Source: Burkholderiales bacterium
GTDB taxonomy: Bacteria; Pseudomonadota; Gammaproteobacteria; Burkholderiales; Burkholderiaceae_C
Reading direction: 5' to 3'
Assembly (NCBI GenBank): GCA_025350145.1
Contig: JANXYH010000003.1
Location: forward strand, 1-64,000
Length of the DNA stretch: 64,000 nucleotides
Made by a program: the position numbers and the translations under genes. Numbering within the stretch: position 1 is the first letter of the stretch; every line of letters starts with the position of its first letter. Shown here in pieces: positions 1 to 8,011 of the stretch. The notes beneath the pieces were generated by a model. The model had not been told where the DNA came from. It ran no database searches and worked only from the letters and a program-made list of their open reading frames with translations.

Positions 1-639
1 CTCGGCCAGGAAGCGGGTTCGCACCAGCGACGGCTGGGCCGCCAGATGAGCCTCCAACTCCCGCGCCAGGTCCTCGGCGTTCTCGCTGCGCGGCTGGCAC
101 TTGTCGGCCCAGACGCGACCCGGATGCAGCACGTCCCAGCGCGGCTTCAGGCCCTTGTAGCGGCCACCGCCTGGGTCATGGTTGCCAAATCCGTCAATCA
201 GCAGATTCCAGACCGGTGAGAATTTTGCAATCAGCAGCGATTCGCCCAGCGGGATCCAGATGTCGTCGACCGGCAAATAACGACAACTGAAATCGGCAAC
301 CGCCAGATTGGCAGTCGCGGCAATGCTTTCGGCATGCTCTTTGAGGCGCCGGTAAAGCGCTTTGGTACTGCTTCCAGTCGATTCACCGGTGCCCTTTCGG
401 CCGCCTTCTGGGATTGCCTTGCCAATGTATATCGGCGCCTGCAGATCATCGCCCTGATTCAGCGCGGCCAGCCGCCAATAGGCAGGAAAGCGGCCGAGAT
501 AATAGATTGCATATATACCGGCGCCGGCAAATGGTTGAAGCGCCGTGAGCGACTTGGGCTTGCGCCCCAGCAGCGCTTCGGCAACACTCGCACCAAGACT
601 TTGCTTGGCCAATGGGTTGTAGGGCTCGGGATCGCTCAT
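1..639 (-). CDS. Eco29kI-family GIY-YIG restriction endonuclease (3' end outside window)
   Basis: Type II restriction endonuclease of the Eco29kI family, expected to cut DNA left unmodified by the methyltransferase encoded just upstream. The 213 visible residues carry a GIY-YIG nuclease core: GIYAIYY at 41-47, YIGK at 71-74, the Arg/His segment LYRRLKEH at 95-102, Glu133 and Asn145 in the segment GESLLIAKFSPVWN. These match the catalytic Tyr, Tyr, Arg/His, Glu and Asn of that family. The ATG overlaps the methyltransferase stop as ATGA, so the two genes are translationally coupled. The frame is still open at base 1; family members are only slightly longer than 213 residues, so most of the protein is probably present. 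Specificity CCGCGG is inferred from Eco29kI and cannot be read from the sequence. Confidence 0.85.
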   Translation of the reverse strand, partial: MSDPEPYNPLAKQSLGASVAEALLGRKPKSLTALQPFAGAGIYAIYYLGRFPAYWRLAALNQGDDLQAPIYIGKAIPEGGRKGTGESTGSSTKALYRRLKEHAESIAATANLAVADFSCRYLPVDDIWIPLGESLLIAKFSPVWNLLIDGFGNHDPGGGRYKGLKPRWDVLHPGRVWADKCQPRSENAEDLARELEAHLAAQPSLVRTRFLAE

Positions 640-1865
640 GGCGCCAGCGCCAAATGCCGTGAGAGCTGCTTGCGGTGGTCGGCCATCAACAAGTGGCTGG
701 CGACACTTGCGGCCACAACCTGACCGAGCTGAACCGGCACGGCATTGCCGAGCTGGCGCATCGCCTCGCTCCAACCGCCGTGCAGCGCATAACCGTCGGG
801 AAAGGTTTGGAGGCGCGCCGACTCGCGCACCGTGAAGTAACGCAGGCTGCCATCCGGGCGGACCAGCATATTCTCACCGCCGGGTACACCGTGGTCGCCC
901 GCCTTGAGGGTTTTGGCGGGCAAGTCGATGGGGCTTCCGGTGTGTCCGACATAGGCCCGCGCACCGGCCTGCGGGCGGTGGTTGAGGATTCGTCCAGAGT
1001 CCGCTTCGGGCTCCGGCAGGCCTTGCAGCGCATCGCGGACAGTGCGCCAAGGCGAATGCGCCGGCGTCAGGCCCAGATCGCGCAGCAGGCCAAGGCTGCG
1101 ACCCTTCAGCCCGGGCGGTGGCGGTCGGCTCGAAGGCGCGACCCCATGCCGCTCCCAATACTCTTGGCTGACCCACTGTTGGTACAGCAATGCATCCAGC
1201 GAGTGGCTTGCCGCTGGAAAATGCCAACGGGCATCGATGTCGTTGCGAAAGCCGACCATGAAGACCCGCTCACGTTTCTGTGGTATGCCGTAATTGGCGG
1301 CGTTGATCAAGGCCACGATCAGCCTGTAACTGAGGCCGTTGCCACTGAAGCGGCAGGAAGTTTTGAAAACTTGCAAGCGCCGATAGTGGTCGGCCCAACT
1401 TTCATCCGCCGCGCGCGTCAATTCAGGAAATTCGAGCTGGCACTGAATATATTGAAAGTAGTCCTCGAAGCTGGCCCGGGTCAGGCCTTTCACGTTTTCT
1501 ACGATGAAGGCCCGCGGTTTGAGTTTTCGAATCACCGCCAGTGTCGCCGGAAACATATCCCGGGCATCCAGATTGGCGCGATGCTTGCCGCCCATCGAAA
1601 ATGGCTGGCAAGGCGGGCCTGCCGAAATCAGATCGAGCGGGCCGCCAAGGTTGACCGCATCGAATTGATTGATCCAATCCCGAACATCACCCTCGAAGAG
1701 CGGCCAATCCTGAACCAGCGGGTAGCCGCGCTGCTGATTTTGGCGAATCGTGTCACAGGCCCACCGATCCCACTCGACCACCGCCAAACTGCGGAAACCG
1801 GCCAGGCTCGCGCCCATGGCCAGACCGCCGGCGCCGGCAAACAGTTCGATCGATGTCAAAGCCAT
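636..1865 (-). CDS. DNA (cytosine-5-)-methyltransferase
   Basis: C5-cytosine DNA methyltransferase of 409 residues that protects the host from the nuclease encoded downstream. Motifs appear in the normal order: FAGAGG at 9-14 (motif I, AdoMet), catalytic PCQ at 85-87 (motif IV), ENVKG at 123-127 (motif VI), QKRERV (motif VIII), RESARLQTFPD (motif IX) and GNAVP (motif X). The start at 1865 was chosen because MALTSIELF leads straight into motif I and a GAGG Shine-Dalgarno lies 9 nt upstream; the frame stays open further upstream but without motif content. The gene ends in a 4-nt overlap with the endonuclease, a compact type II restriction-modification pair in the order M then R. Confidence 0.93.
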   Translation of the reverse strand: MALTSIELFAGAGGLAMGASLAGFRSLAVVEWDRWACDTIRQNQQRGYPLVQDWPLFEGDVRDWINQFDAVNLGGPLDLISAGPPCQPFSMGGKHRANLDARDMFPATLAVIRKLKPRAFIVENVKGLTRASFEDYFQYIQCQLEFPELTRAADESWADHYRRLQVFKTSCRFSGNGLSYRLIVALINAANYGIPQKRERVFMVGFRNDIDARWHFPAASHSLDALLYQQWVSQEYWERHGVAPSSRPPPPGLKGRSLGLLRDLGLTPAHSPWRTVRDALQGLPEPEADSGRILNHRPQAGARAYVGHTGSPIDLPAKTLKAGDHGVPGGENMLVRPDGSLRYFTVRESARLQTFPDGYALHGGWSEAMRQLGNAVPVQLGQVVAASVASHLLMADHRKQLSRHLALAP

Positions 1866-2182
1866 CGCAATATACCTCGCAGACAGTCGCAATAATAATA
1901 GACGGGGCCGCCGCCCAAATAAGTCGGCGCGGCATTGCCTGGGCTGCCGACCGAAGGCTGAATGCCTGGCTGACTGTAGCGCGCCGAACAGCGACGCCTG
2001 CCTGACCCTGCGCGCTGGCGTGCCTGCCGCCAAAGTTGAGGGGCGGCTGCCGTTCGTCCGCGCTGGCGGCAGTTGATCGCCACATCGGCGCCGGCCGTCG
2101 CAGGGCGCTTTTCGGGTGGGCGAGGGCTGCCTAGAGTCCGGGCCATTGACACCGTCCTCAACCCCTCTTGATGGAGCCCGAG
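1866..2182. other. Intergenic region upstream of the RM pair
   Basis: About 317 nt between the methyltransferase start and the next plus-strand gene. It must hold the promoter of the leftward restriction-modification pair. I see no C-box-like inverted repeats, controller-protein gene or other reading frame with real protein character. A TTGACA hexamer lies at 2146-2151 on the plus strand, but it has no convincing -10 partner. Confidence 0.5.
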
Positions 2183-2374
2183 ATGAACCCGATCACCCGC
2201 AGCACCCGCCAATCCGCCGCCGCCGCAACCCTGGCCGTGCTCATGACCCTGGGCCTGCTGGCGAGCCTGGACTTGCTGGCCAGCCGCTACCACGACGAGG
2301 CGGCGCTGGGCCAGGCGACCCTGGCGCAAACGCCGGCCGGCGTGGCCAGTGTGCAGCGCGCCAGCCAGTCCTGA
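2183..2374 (+). CDS. Small hypothetical protein with one membrane segment
   Basis: A 63-residue protein of unknown function. After a short basic N-terminus (MNPITRSTRQS) there is one hydrophobic stretch of roughly 20 residues (about 13-32, rich in Ala, Leu and Met) followed by a polar tail. It is most likely a single-pass inner-membrane protein or an uncleaved signal anchor. The start at 2183 has a GGAG motif 6 nt upstream, better than the in-frame TTG or ATG at 2168 and 2171. A structured repeat follows about 30 nt downstream. I do not recognise the family. Confidence 0.5.
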   Translation: MNPITRSTRQSAAAATLAVLMTLGLLASLDLLASRYHDEAALGQATLAQTPAGVASVQRASQS

Positions 2375-2404
2375 GCGCCCCCAGACCTGCCGCCTCGCGT
2401 CAGG

Positions 2405-2460
2405 TCCCCCCCGAGGGGGTCAAGGAAACTCGGGAGCGGCCCTTCGTTTCCTTGAGAGAA
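2405..2460. repeat. Dispersed structured intergenic repeat, copy 1
   Basis: A two-hairpin element. The first is a short C-run/G-run hairpin (2406-2419). The second is a perfect 10-bp stem, TCAAGGAAAC (2420-2429) with GTTTCCTTGA (2446-2455), closing a 16-nt loop TCGGGAGCGGCCCTTC. The same loop recurs at 24400-24415, where the stem has a different sequence but still mostly pairs. Identical loops over changed but still mostly paired stems suggest selection on structure. It lies between the small membrane protein and the convergent M20-family gene. Confidence 0.7.
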
Positions 2461-2512
2461 GCCGAGACCACGCCATGCGCCAGACAGCCCTCCCGGCAAC
2501 GCGGCGCGCCGC

Positions 2513-3760
2513 TCAGGCCAGCAGTTCGGCCAGGGTCCGGGCCACCACCTGGGTGGCGCGGCGCAGATCGTCCAGCAGCAGATGCTCGTCGGCGCGCTTG
2601 GCGTTGGCTTCGAGCACCGTGCGCGGCCCGGCGCCGTAGATCGCCACCGGGATACCGGCCGCGCCGTACAGCCGGGCATCGGTGTAGAGCGGCGTGCCGC
2701 AGACCGGCAGGGCCTGGCCGAAGATGGTCTGGCCATGGCGCTGCAGCGCCGCCACCAGCGGGGCGTTGCTGGCCTGGGGCTGGAGCGCCTGGGCCAGCAG
2801 CAGGCGGCGAATCTCGACCCGGATGCCCGGGCAGGTGGCGACGGTGGCCTCGACCAGGGCGCGCAATTCGGCCTCGACAGCGCTGGCGTCTTCCTCGGGG
2901 ATGAAGCGCCGGTCGAGCTTCAACTCGACCTTGCCGGGGACGACGTTGGTGTGGCTGCCGCCCTCGATCCGGCCGACGTTGAGGTAGGGGTGGCTGATGC
3001 CGGCGAGCTGCGAGCGGCGCTGGCGCAATTGCCGGTTGTGGGCGTACAGCGCGGTAAGCAGGGTGTTGGCGGCTTGCAGGGCGTCGATGCCGGTCTCGGG
3101 GTAGGCGGCGTGGCCAGCCTGGCCGTGCAGCGTCACTGCCCATTGCAGGCAGCCGCAGTGGGCGGTGACGACCTGGTAGCTGAAGCCGGCGGCGATCAGA
3201 AAGTCGGGCCGGGTCAGGCGCTGGCGCAGCAGCCAGCCGGGGCCGAGTTCGCCGCCGAACTCTTCGTCGTAGCTGAAATGCAGCTCGACCGCCCCCCGGG
3301 ATGGTGGCGCGACCGCCGCCAGCGCCCGCAGGGCAAAGGTGTAGGTCGCGAAATCGCTCTTGCTGACGGCGCTGGCGCGGCCATAGAGCTTGCCGTCCGC
3401 GATCTCGGCGGCGTAGGGCGGGTGGCTCCAGCCTTCGCCCGGCGGCACAACATCGCCATGGGCATTGAGCGCGACCGTCAGGCCGCCGGGGCCGAAGCGC
3501 TGGCGCACGATCAGGTTGGTGATCGAGGCCAGGCCGGCGGCCTGCACCTCGGCCTGCGGCACGGGGTGGGCTTGAGCGACCAGGCCCATCTCGGCGAGCA
3601 GCGCGGCGGTGAACTCGGCATGCGGCGCGTTGTCGCCCGGCGGGGTGTCGGTCGGCACCCGGACCAGCGCCTGCAGGAAGCGGACCTGGGCCTCGAAGTG
3701 CCGCTCGATCCAGCGGTCGAGTTCGGCATAGCCGGCGAGCTCGAGTGCGGCCAGGTCCAT
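2513..3760 (-). CDS. M20-family (ArgE/DapE-like) protein with altered metal ligands
   Basis: A 415-residue protein of the M20 zinc amidohydrolase/deacylase family, the last gene of a puuE, uraD-allC, M20 operon. The HxD motif (NAHGDVV) and the catalytic Glu pair (DEEFGGELG) are present. By eye alignment, three usual zinc positions are replaced: the GRGxxDxKG loop reads GRASAVSKS (Asp to Val), the following D/E strand reads LIAAGFS, and the C-terminal His before the DE reads EANAKRADE. The bacterial-exopeptidase dimerisation insert (GQAGHAAYPETG) is present. The start at 3760 follows a GAGGCGG motif and lies 10 nt past the upstream stop. Context suggests a role in ureide breakdown; the substrate is unknown and the altered ligands make ordinary zinc hydrolysis uncertain. 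Confidence 0.75.
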   Translation of the reverse strand: MDLAALELAGYAELDRWIERHFEAQVRFLQALVRVPTDTPPGDNAPHAEFTAALLAEMGLVAQAHPVPQAEVQAAGLASITNLIVRQRFGPGGLTVALNAHGDVVPPGEGWSHPPYAAEIADGKLYGRASAVSKSDFATYTFALRALAAVAPPSRGAVELHFSYDEEFGGELGPGWLLRQRLTRPDFLIAAGFSYQVVTAHCGCLQWAVTLHGQAGHAAYPETGIDALQAANTLLTALYAHNRQLRQRRSQLAGISHPYLNVGRIEGGSHTNVVPGKVELKLDRRFIPEEDASAVEAELRALVEATVATCPGIRVEIRRLLLAQALQPQASNAPLVAALQRHGQTIFGQALPVCGTPLYTDARLYGAAGIPVAIYGAGPRTVLEANAKRADEHLLLDDLRRATQVVARTLAELLA

Positions 3761-3770
3761 GCCGTCCGCC

Positions 3771-5561
3771 TCAGGCCTGGGCCAGTTGTTCGAGCAGCCT
3801 GCTGAAGGCCTGGACGCAGAGTTCGGCGTCGTGGTTGCTGATGCTCTCCAGCGGGTTGTGGCTGATGCCGGCATTGCCGCCGCGGACGAACAGCATCGAT
3901 TGCGGCATCGCCTCGTGCAGCTTCATCGCGTCGTGGCCGGCGCCGCTGGGCAGGCGCTGGATCGGCAGGCCCAGCGCCTGCACGGCGGCCTCCCAACGGC
4001 GCTGCCACAGCGGGTGGCTGGGTGCGGCGGCGGCGCGCAGGGTTTCGTCGAGCGTGATCGCGACGCCACGCCGCGCGGCGATCGCCTCGATCTCGGCCAG
4101 CACCGCGCTGGCGCAGGCGTCGCGGGCGGCGTCGGTGGTGGCGCGGATGTCGATGCTGAAGGCGCAGCGCCCGGGCACGACATTGATCGAACCGCCGGGC
4201 ACGGCCAGCATGCCGACGGTGCCGACCACGTCTGGCGCGTCCCCGGCCAGGCGCTCGACCGCCAGCACCAGTTCGGCGGCGGCGGCTGCGGCGTCGCGGC
4301 GCTGGCCCATCGGCGTGGTGCCGGCGTGGCTGGCCATGCCGACGATCTCGCCGCTCCAGCGCCGGCTGCCGTTGATCGAGGTGACGATGCCCAGCGGCTG
4401 GTCGATCTCGTCCAGCACTGGGCCCTGCTCGATGTGGACCTCGACGAAACCGAGGTAGGCCGAGGGCTGGCGCCGCAGCGCGGCGATGGCCGCCATCTCG
4501 CCGGGCAGGCCGGCCTGGCGCATCGCCTGGCGCATCGTCACGCCGTCGGCATCGGTCTGCTCCAGCCAGGCCGGGTTGAACTGGCCGACCAGGGCGCCCG
4601 AGCCGAGGAAGGTGGCCCGGTAGCGCTGGCCTTCCTCCTCGGCGAAGCCGACCACCTCGATGCCGAACGGCAGGCGCCGGCCGGCGGCGTGCAGGGCGCG
4701 CACGGCGGCCATGGGGGTGAGGATGCCGAGCCGGCCGTCGTACTTGCCGGCGTTGCGCACCGTGTCGTAGTGGCTGCCGGTGAGCAGCCGAGGGGCAGAG
4801 TCCGACTCGCCGTGGTAGATGCCGACGACGTTGCCGACCGCGTCCAGCCGCACCTCGTCAAAGCCGCAGTCGCGCATCCAGCCCTGCAACTGCCGCGCCA
4901 CCGCCTGGTGCGCCGCCGTCAGGTAGGTGACGGTGAGCTGGCCCTGCTCGGCGTAGCCAGGGTCGCTGTGGGCGGCCAGGGCCTCGGCCCAGTCCCAGAC
5001 CTGGTTGCCGGCGTCGGGCTGGTCGCCGAAGCGGTCGGCCAGGCGGATCTCGGCGATGCGGTGGATCTGGCGCAGGCACTCGGCGCGCTCGAACTCGGGG
5101 TGATGGCCGAGCCGCCGGGAGAAGTTGGCGATGATCTGCTGGCGGCTCAAGCCCAGGCCGCGCGGGCCGCGCACCGCCAGGATGAAGGGGAAGCCGAACT
5201 TGGCGTTGTAGGCGGCGTTCAGGCGCTGCAATTCGGCAAACTCGGCCGGCGTGCAGTCGCCCAGGCCGGCCTTGTCCTGCTCAAGCGTCGATTCGGCCGT
5301 CAGGTCGCGGCTGACCGTCGCCTTGCCCGCCAGCTCGGGGTGGGCGCGGATCAGCGCAAGCTGGCGCTCAGGGCCGGCGCCGCGCACCACCTGGGCCAGG
5401 GCGTGCTTGAGCGCGGCCAAGCTGGGGAATGGTCGGGATGGCCGCGCCGCCATCGCCGCAGCGGCGATCCAGGGCGAATGCTCGTAAATGCCATCGAGCA
5501 GCGCCGCCGCCTGGTCGGCCGGCGCGGCGTTGAGTTGGGTCATGGTCAAGGTCGTGGTCAT
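3771..5561 (-). CDS. Fused OHCU decarboxylase - allantoate amidohydrolase
   Basis: A bifunctional purine-degradation enzyme of about 596 residues. The first ~165 residues are UraD-like (2-oxo-4-hydroxy-4-carboxy-5-ureidoimidazoline decarboxylase): HPELAGK, then YNAKFGFPFILAVRG. The rest is an M20-type allantoate/ureidoglycolate amidohydrolase with an intact metal site: GSHYDTV, the downstream YDGRLG, AEEEGQRY, EVHIEQGP, SGAGHDAM and GISHNPLE. UraD yields allantoin; the C-terminal half hydrolyses allantoate, and the intervening allantoinase (PuuE) is encoded immediately upstream. The start could be ATG 5561 (13 nt after the puuE stop) or 5543; neither has a strong Shine-Dalgarno. Confidence 0.88.
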   Translation of the reverse strand: MTTTLTMTQLNAAPADQAAALLDGIYEHSPWIAAAAMAARPSRPFPSLAALKHALAQVVRGAGPERQLALIRAHPELAGKATVSRDLTAESTLEQDKAGLGDCTPAEFAELQRLNAAYNAKFGFPFILAVRGPRGLGLSRQQIIANFSRRLGHHPEFERAECLRQIHRIAEIRLADRFGDQPDAGNQVWDWAEALAAHSDPGYAEQGQLTVTYLTAAHQAVARQLQGWMRDCGFDEVRLDAVGNVVGIYHGESDSAPRLLTGSHYDTVRNAGKYDGRLGILTPMAAVRALHAAGRRLPFGIEVVGFAEEEGQRYRATFLGSGALVGQFNPAWLEQTDADGVTMRQAMRQAGLPGEMAAIAALRRQPSAYLGFVEVHIEQGPVLDEIDQPLGIVTSINGSRRWSGEIVGMASHAGTTPMGQRRDAAAAAAELVLAVERLAGDAPDVVGTVGMLAVPGGSINVVPGRCAFSIDIRATTDAARDACASAVLAEIEAIAARRGVAITLDETLRAAAAPSHPLWQRRWEAAVQALGLPIQRLPSGAGHDAMKLHEAMPQSMLFVRGGNAGISHNPLESISNHDAELCVQAFSRLLEQLAQA

Positions 5562-5574
5562 GGTCAACACCAGG

Positions 5575-6528
5575 TCACTCCCAGACGAAGGCGGTGGCGG
5601 GGTCGAAGGGGTGGCGCTGGCGCCAATGCTCGGCGATGTCGATGCGCCGCGCCACCCAGACCCAGTCATGCGCCTCTACATGGTCGAGGAAGCGCTGCAG
5701 GCCGCGCATCCGCCCCGGCCGGCCGAGCAAACGGCAGTGCATGCCTATGCTCATCATCGCCGGCCGCTCGGCGCCCTCGGCGTAGTGGCAGTCGAAGGCG
5801 TCGCGCAGGTAGGCAAAGAACTCGTCGCCATGGCTGAAGCCCTGCGGCAGGGCAAAGCGCATGTCGTTGCAGTCCAGGGTGTAGGGCACGACCAAGTGTG
5901 GCACCAGGGCGCGGTCTTGCTGGCGCACGTTCAGCCAGAACGGCAGGTCGTCGCCGTAGTAGTCGCTGTCGTAGCGCAGGCCGCCATGCTCGACCACCAG
6001 GCGGCGGGTGTTGGGGCTGTCGCGGCCGGTGTACCAGCCCAGCGGCGCGCTGCCGGTGAGTTGCGTGAGCGTGGCCATGGCCAGGCGCAGGTGCTCGGCC
6101 TCCAGGGCCGGGTCCATGCCCTGGTAGTGGATCCACTTCCAGCCATGGCAGGCGATCTCGTGGCCGAGTTCGACGAACGCCGCCGTGACCTCGGGGCAGC
6201 GCTGCAGCGCCGTGGCTACGCCGAAGACCGTCAGCGGCAGGCCGCGGCGCTCGAACTCGCGCAGGATGCGCCAGACGCCGACCCGCGCGCCGTACTCGTA
6301 GACGCCCTCCATGCTCAGGTGCCGATCGGGGTAGGCCGTCGGGTTGAACATCTCCGACAGGAACTGCTCGCTGCCCGGGTCGCCGTGCAGCACCGAGTTC
6401 TCGCCGCCCTCCTCGTAGTTGAGGACGAACTGCAGGGCCACCCGGGCCTGGCCCGGCCAGGCCGGGTCGGGCGGGTGGCGGCCATGGCCGCGCAGGTCGC
6501 GCGGGTAGCCAGGTTGGGCGGTGGGCAT
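5575..6528 (-). CDS. puuE: Allantoinase, PuuE type
   Basis: Allantoinase of the metal-independent, polysaccharide-deacetylase-fold type, converting allantoin to allantoate in the cytoplasm. The 317-residue length is normal for the family. Recognisable segments are the N-terminal YPRDLRGHG, FVLNYEEGGENSVLHGD, the fold core FGVATALQR with ELGHEIACHGWKWI, and the C-terminal MMSIGMHCRLLGRPGR. It is the first gene of a leftward operon with the uraD-allC fusion and the M20-family gene, which fits sequential steps on the same substrates. Urate hydroxylase puuD lies about 34 kb away in the opposite orientation. Confidence 0.93.
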   Translation of the reverse strand: MPTAQPGYPRDLRGHGRHPPDPAWPGQARVALQFVLNYEEGGENSVLHGDPGSEQFLSEMFNPTAYPDRHLSMEGVYEYGARVGVWRILREFERRGLPLTVFGVATALQRCPEVTAAFVELGHEIACHGWKWIHYQGMDPALEAEHLRLAMATLTQLTGSAPLGWYTGRDSPNTRRLVVEHGGLRYDSDYYGDDLPFWLNVRQQDRALVPHLVVPYTLDCNDMRFALPQGFSHGDEFFAYLRDAFDCHYAEGAERPAMMSIGMHCRLLGRPGRMRGLQRFLDHVEAHDWVWVARRIDIAEHWRQRHPFDPATAFVWE

Positions 6529-6572
6529 GGTGCGGGGCTGCGCTTGGGCGCCAGAGTTGGCTGATCTTGGGC

Positions 6573-6585
6573 CAAGGTTACCTTG
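6573..6585. promoter_or_regulatory. Candidate operator, CAAGGT-T-ACCTTG
   Basis: A perfect 6-bp inverted repeat with a single central base, 45 nt upstream of puuE and about 150 nt upstream of the divergent sugar-transporter gene. The GGTnACC core resembles operators of GntR-type repressors. No regulator is encoded next to it and no clear promoter hexamers could be assigned, so its role is a guess based on symmetry and position. Confidence 0.35.
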
Positions 6586-6736
6586 CAGACCAGCGCCCTG
6601 ACGTCCGAATCAGCGGGCTGATGCCCAGGTCAGCCACCTGACGCCGAGCCGGCGCCACCGCGTTTGCCCCGATGACGCCTGGCGCGGCTGCTGCGACCAT
6701 CGCCGGCAGCGCCTTTGCGCAAATCTGGAGATGTTC

Positions 6737-8011
6737 ATGGATCGCAGCAAGACAAACCGGCTGACGCGGGCCCTGACCGCGCTGGCCTTGCTGGGCGCCA
6801 GCCTGGCGGCCTCGGCCGGCACGGTGCGCTGGCTGCACCTGGAGCAGAACCCGGAGGTGGCGGCCTTTTATGCCGACGTGGCCAAGCGCTTCGAGGTGGC
6901 CAACCCCGGCACCAAGGTCGAGTTGCAGTTCTTGGAGAACGAGTCCTACAAGAAAAAGCTGACGACCCTGCTGCAATCGCCCGACAAGCCGCATGTGATC
7001 TACAGCTGGGCCGGCGGGGTGCTGCGCGAGCAGGTCAAGGCCGGGGTGATCGAGGACATCAGCGACGCCCTCAATGCCAATGGCTGGAAGGACAGGTTCA
7101 GCCCCTCGGCGCTGAACCTCTACGCCGTCGATGGCCATACCTACGGCGTGCCGATGCTGACCTCGCAGGTGGTGTTCTTCTACAACAAGGAGTTGTTCGC
7201 CAAGGCCGCCGTGGACGGCGGCGCGATCAAGTCCTGGGCCGATCTGCTGGCCGCGGTCGGCAAGCTGCAGGGCGCCGGCATCACCCCGATCGTGGTCGGC
7301 GGCGGCGACAAATGGCCGCTGCACTTCTACTGGTCGCATTTGGCGATCCGCCTGGGCGGCAAGCCGGCGTTTGATGCGGCGATGGCCGGCCAGGGCAAGG
7401 GCTTTGCCAGCGACACCTTCGTCGGCGCCGGTGAGCTGTTCAAGCAGCTCGTCGACTTGAAGCCCTTCCAGGCCGGCTTTCTCGGCGCCACCTACCCGCA
7501 GTCGGCCGGCCAGTTCGGCGACGGCAAGGGCGCGATGATGCTGATGCTCAACGGCGTGCTCAACACCATGCGCGCCAACGCCGCCGACAAGGTCGGCATC
7601 CCGGATGAGAAGCTGGGCTGGTTCGCCTTCCCCTCGGTGCCCGGTGGCAAGGGTGCGCCCGAGGACACGCTGGGCGGGATGAACGGCTGGCTGGTGACCA
7701 AGGGCGCGCCCAAGGAGGCGACCGAGTTCCTGCGCTTTTTCACCGACGCCCAGAACCAGCGGATCGCGGCCGAGAAGGGCTTCTACATCCCGGTCGTCAA
7801 GGGCACGCCCGAGCTGGTCAAGCGGCCCATCCTGATGAACCTGGCGGGCAACGTCGCGCAGTCCAAGTACCACCAGTTGTTCTATGACCAGATGCTCGGG
7901 CCGTCGGTGGGCGCGGTGGTCAACGACATCTCGGTCGAACTGGCCGGCGGCCGGGTCAAGCCGGCAGACGCCGCCAACAAGGTGCAGCAGGCCTGGTTGC
8001 AGGCCAATTGA
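6737..8011 (+). CDS. ABC carbohydrate transporter, periplasmic binding protein
   Basis: Family 1 extracellular solute-binding protein (424 residues), expected to capture a sugar or polyol in the periplasm. A cleavable signal peptide is visible: basic MDRSKTNRLTR, a hydrophobic core, then a cleavage-like SLAASAG around residue 28. The start at 6737 is preferred over 6731 because GGAG (6727-6730) sits 6 nt before it and directly abuts the other ATG. It heads an apparent operon with two permeases, an oxidoreductase and a ThuA-like protein. The nearby myo-inositol oxygenase makes inositol or a related polyol a plausible ligand; that is inference from neighbours only. Confidence 0.88.
   Translation: MDRSKTNRLTRALTALALLGASLAASAGTVRWLHLEQNPEVAAFYADVAKRFEVANPGTKVELQFLENESYKKKLTTLLQSPDKPHVIYSWAGGVLREQVKAGVIEDISDALNANGWKDRFSPSALNLYAVDGHTYGVPMLTSQVVFFYNKELFAKAAVDGGAIKSWADLLAAVGKLQGAGITPIVVGGGDKWPLHFYWSHLAIRLGGKPAFDAAMAGQGKGFASDTFVGAGELFKQLVDLKPFQAGFLGATYPQSAGQFGDGKGAMMLMLNGVLNTMRANAADKVGIPDEKLGWFAFPSVPGGKGAPEDTLGGMNGWLVTKGAPKEATEFLRFFTDAQNQRIAAEKGFYIPVVKGTPELVKRPILMNLAGNVAQSKYHQLFYDQMLGPSVGAVVNDISVELAGGRVKPADAANKVQQAWLQAN

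Noticed and set aside
2146-2173. Promoter with TTGACA upstream of the small membrane protein
   Set aside because: At 17-nt spacing the -10 position reads TTGATG and overlaps the ribosome-binding region, so it is not a convincing promoter.
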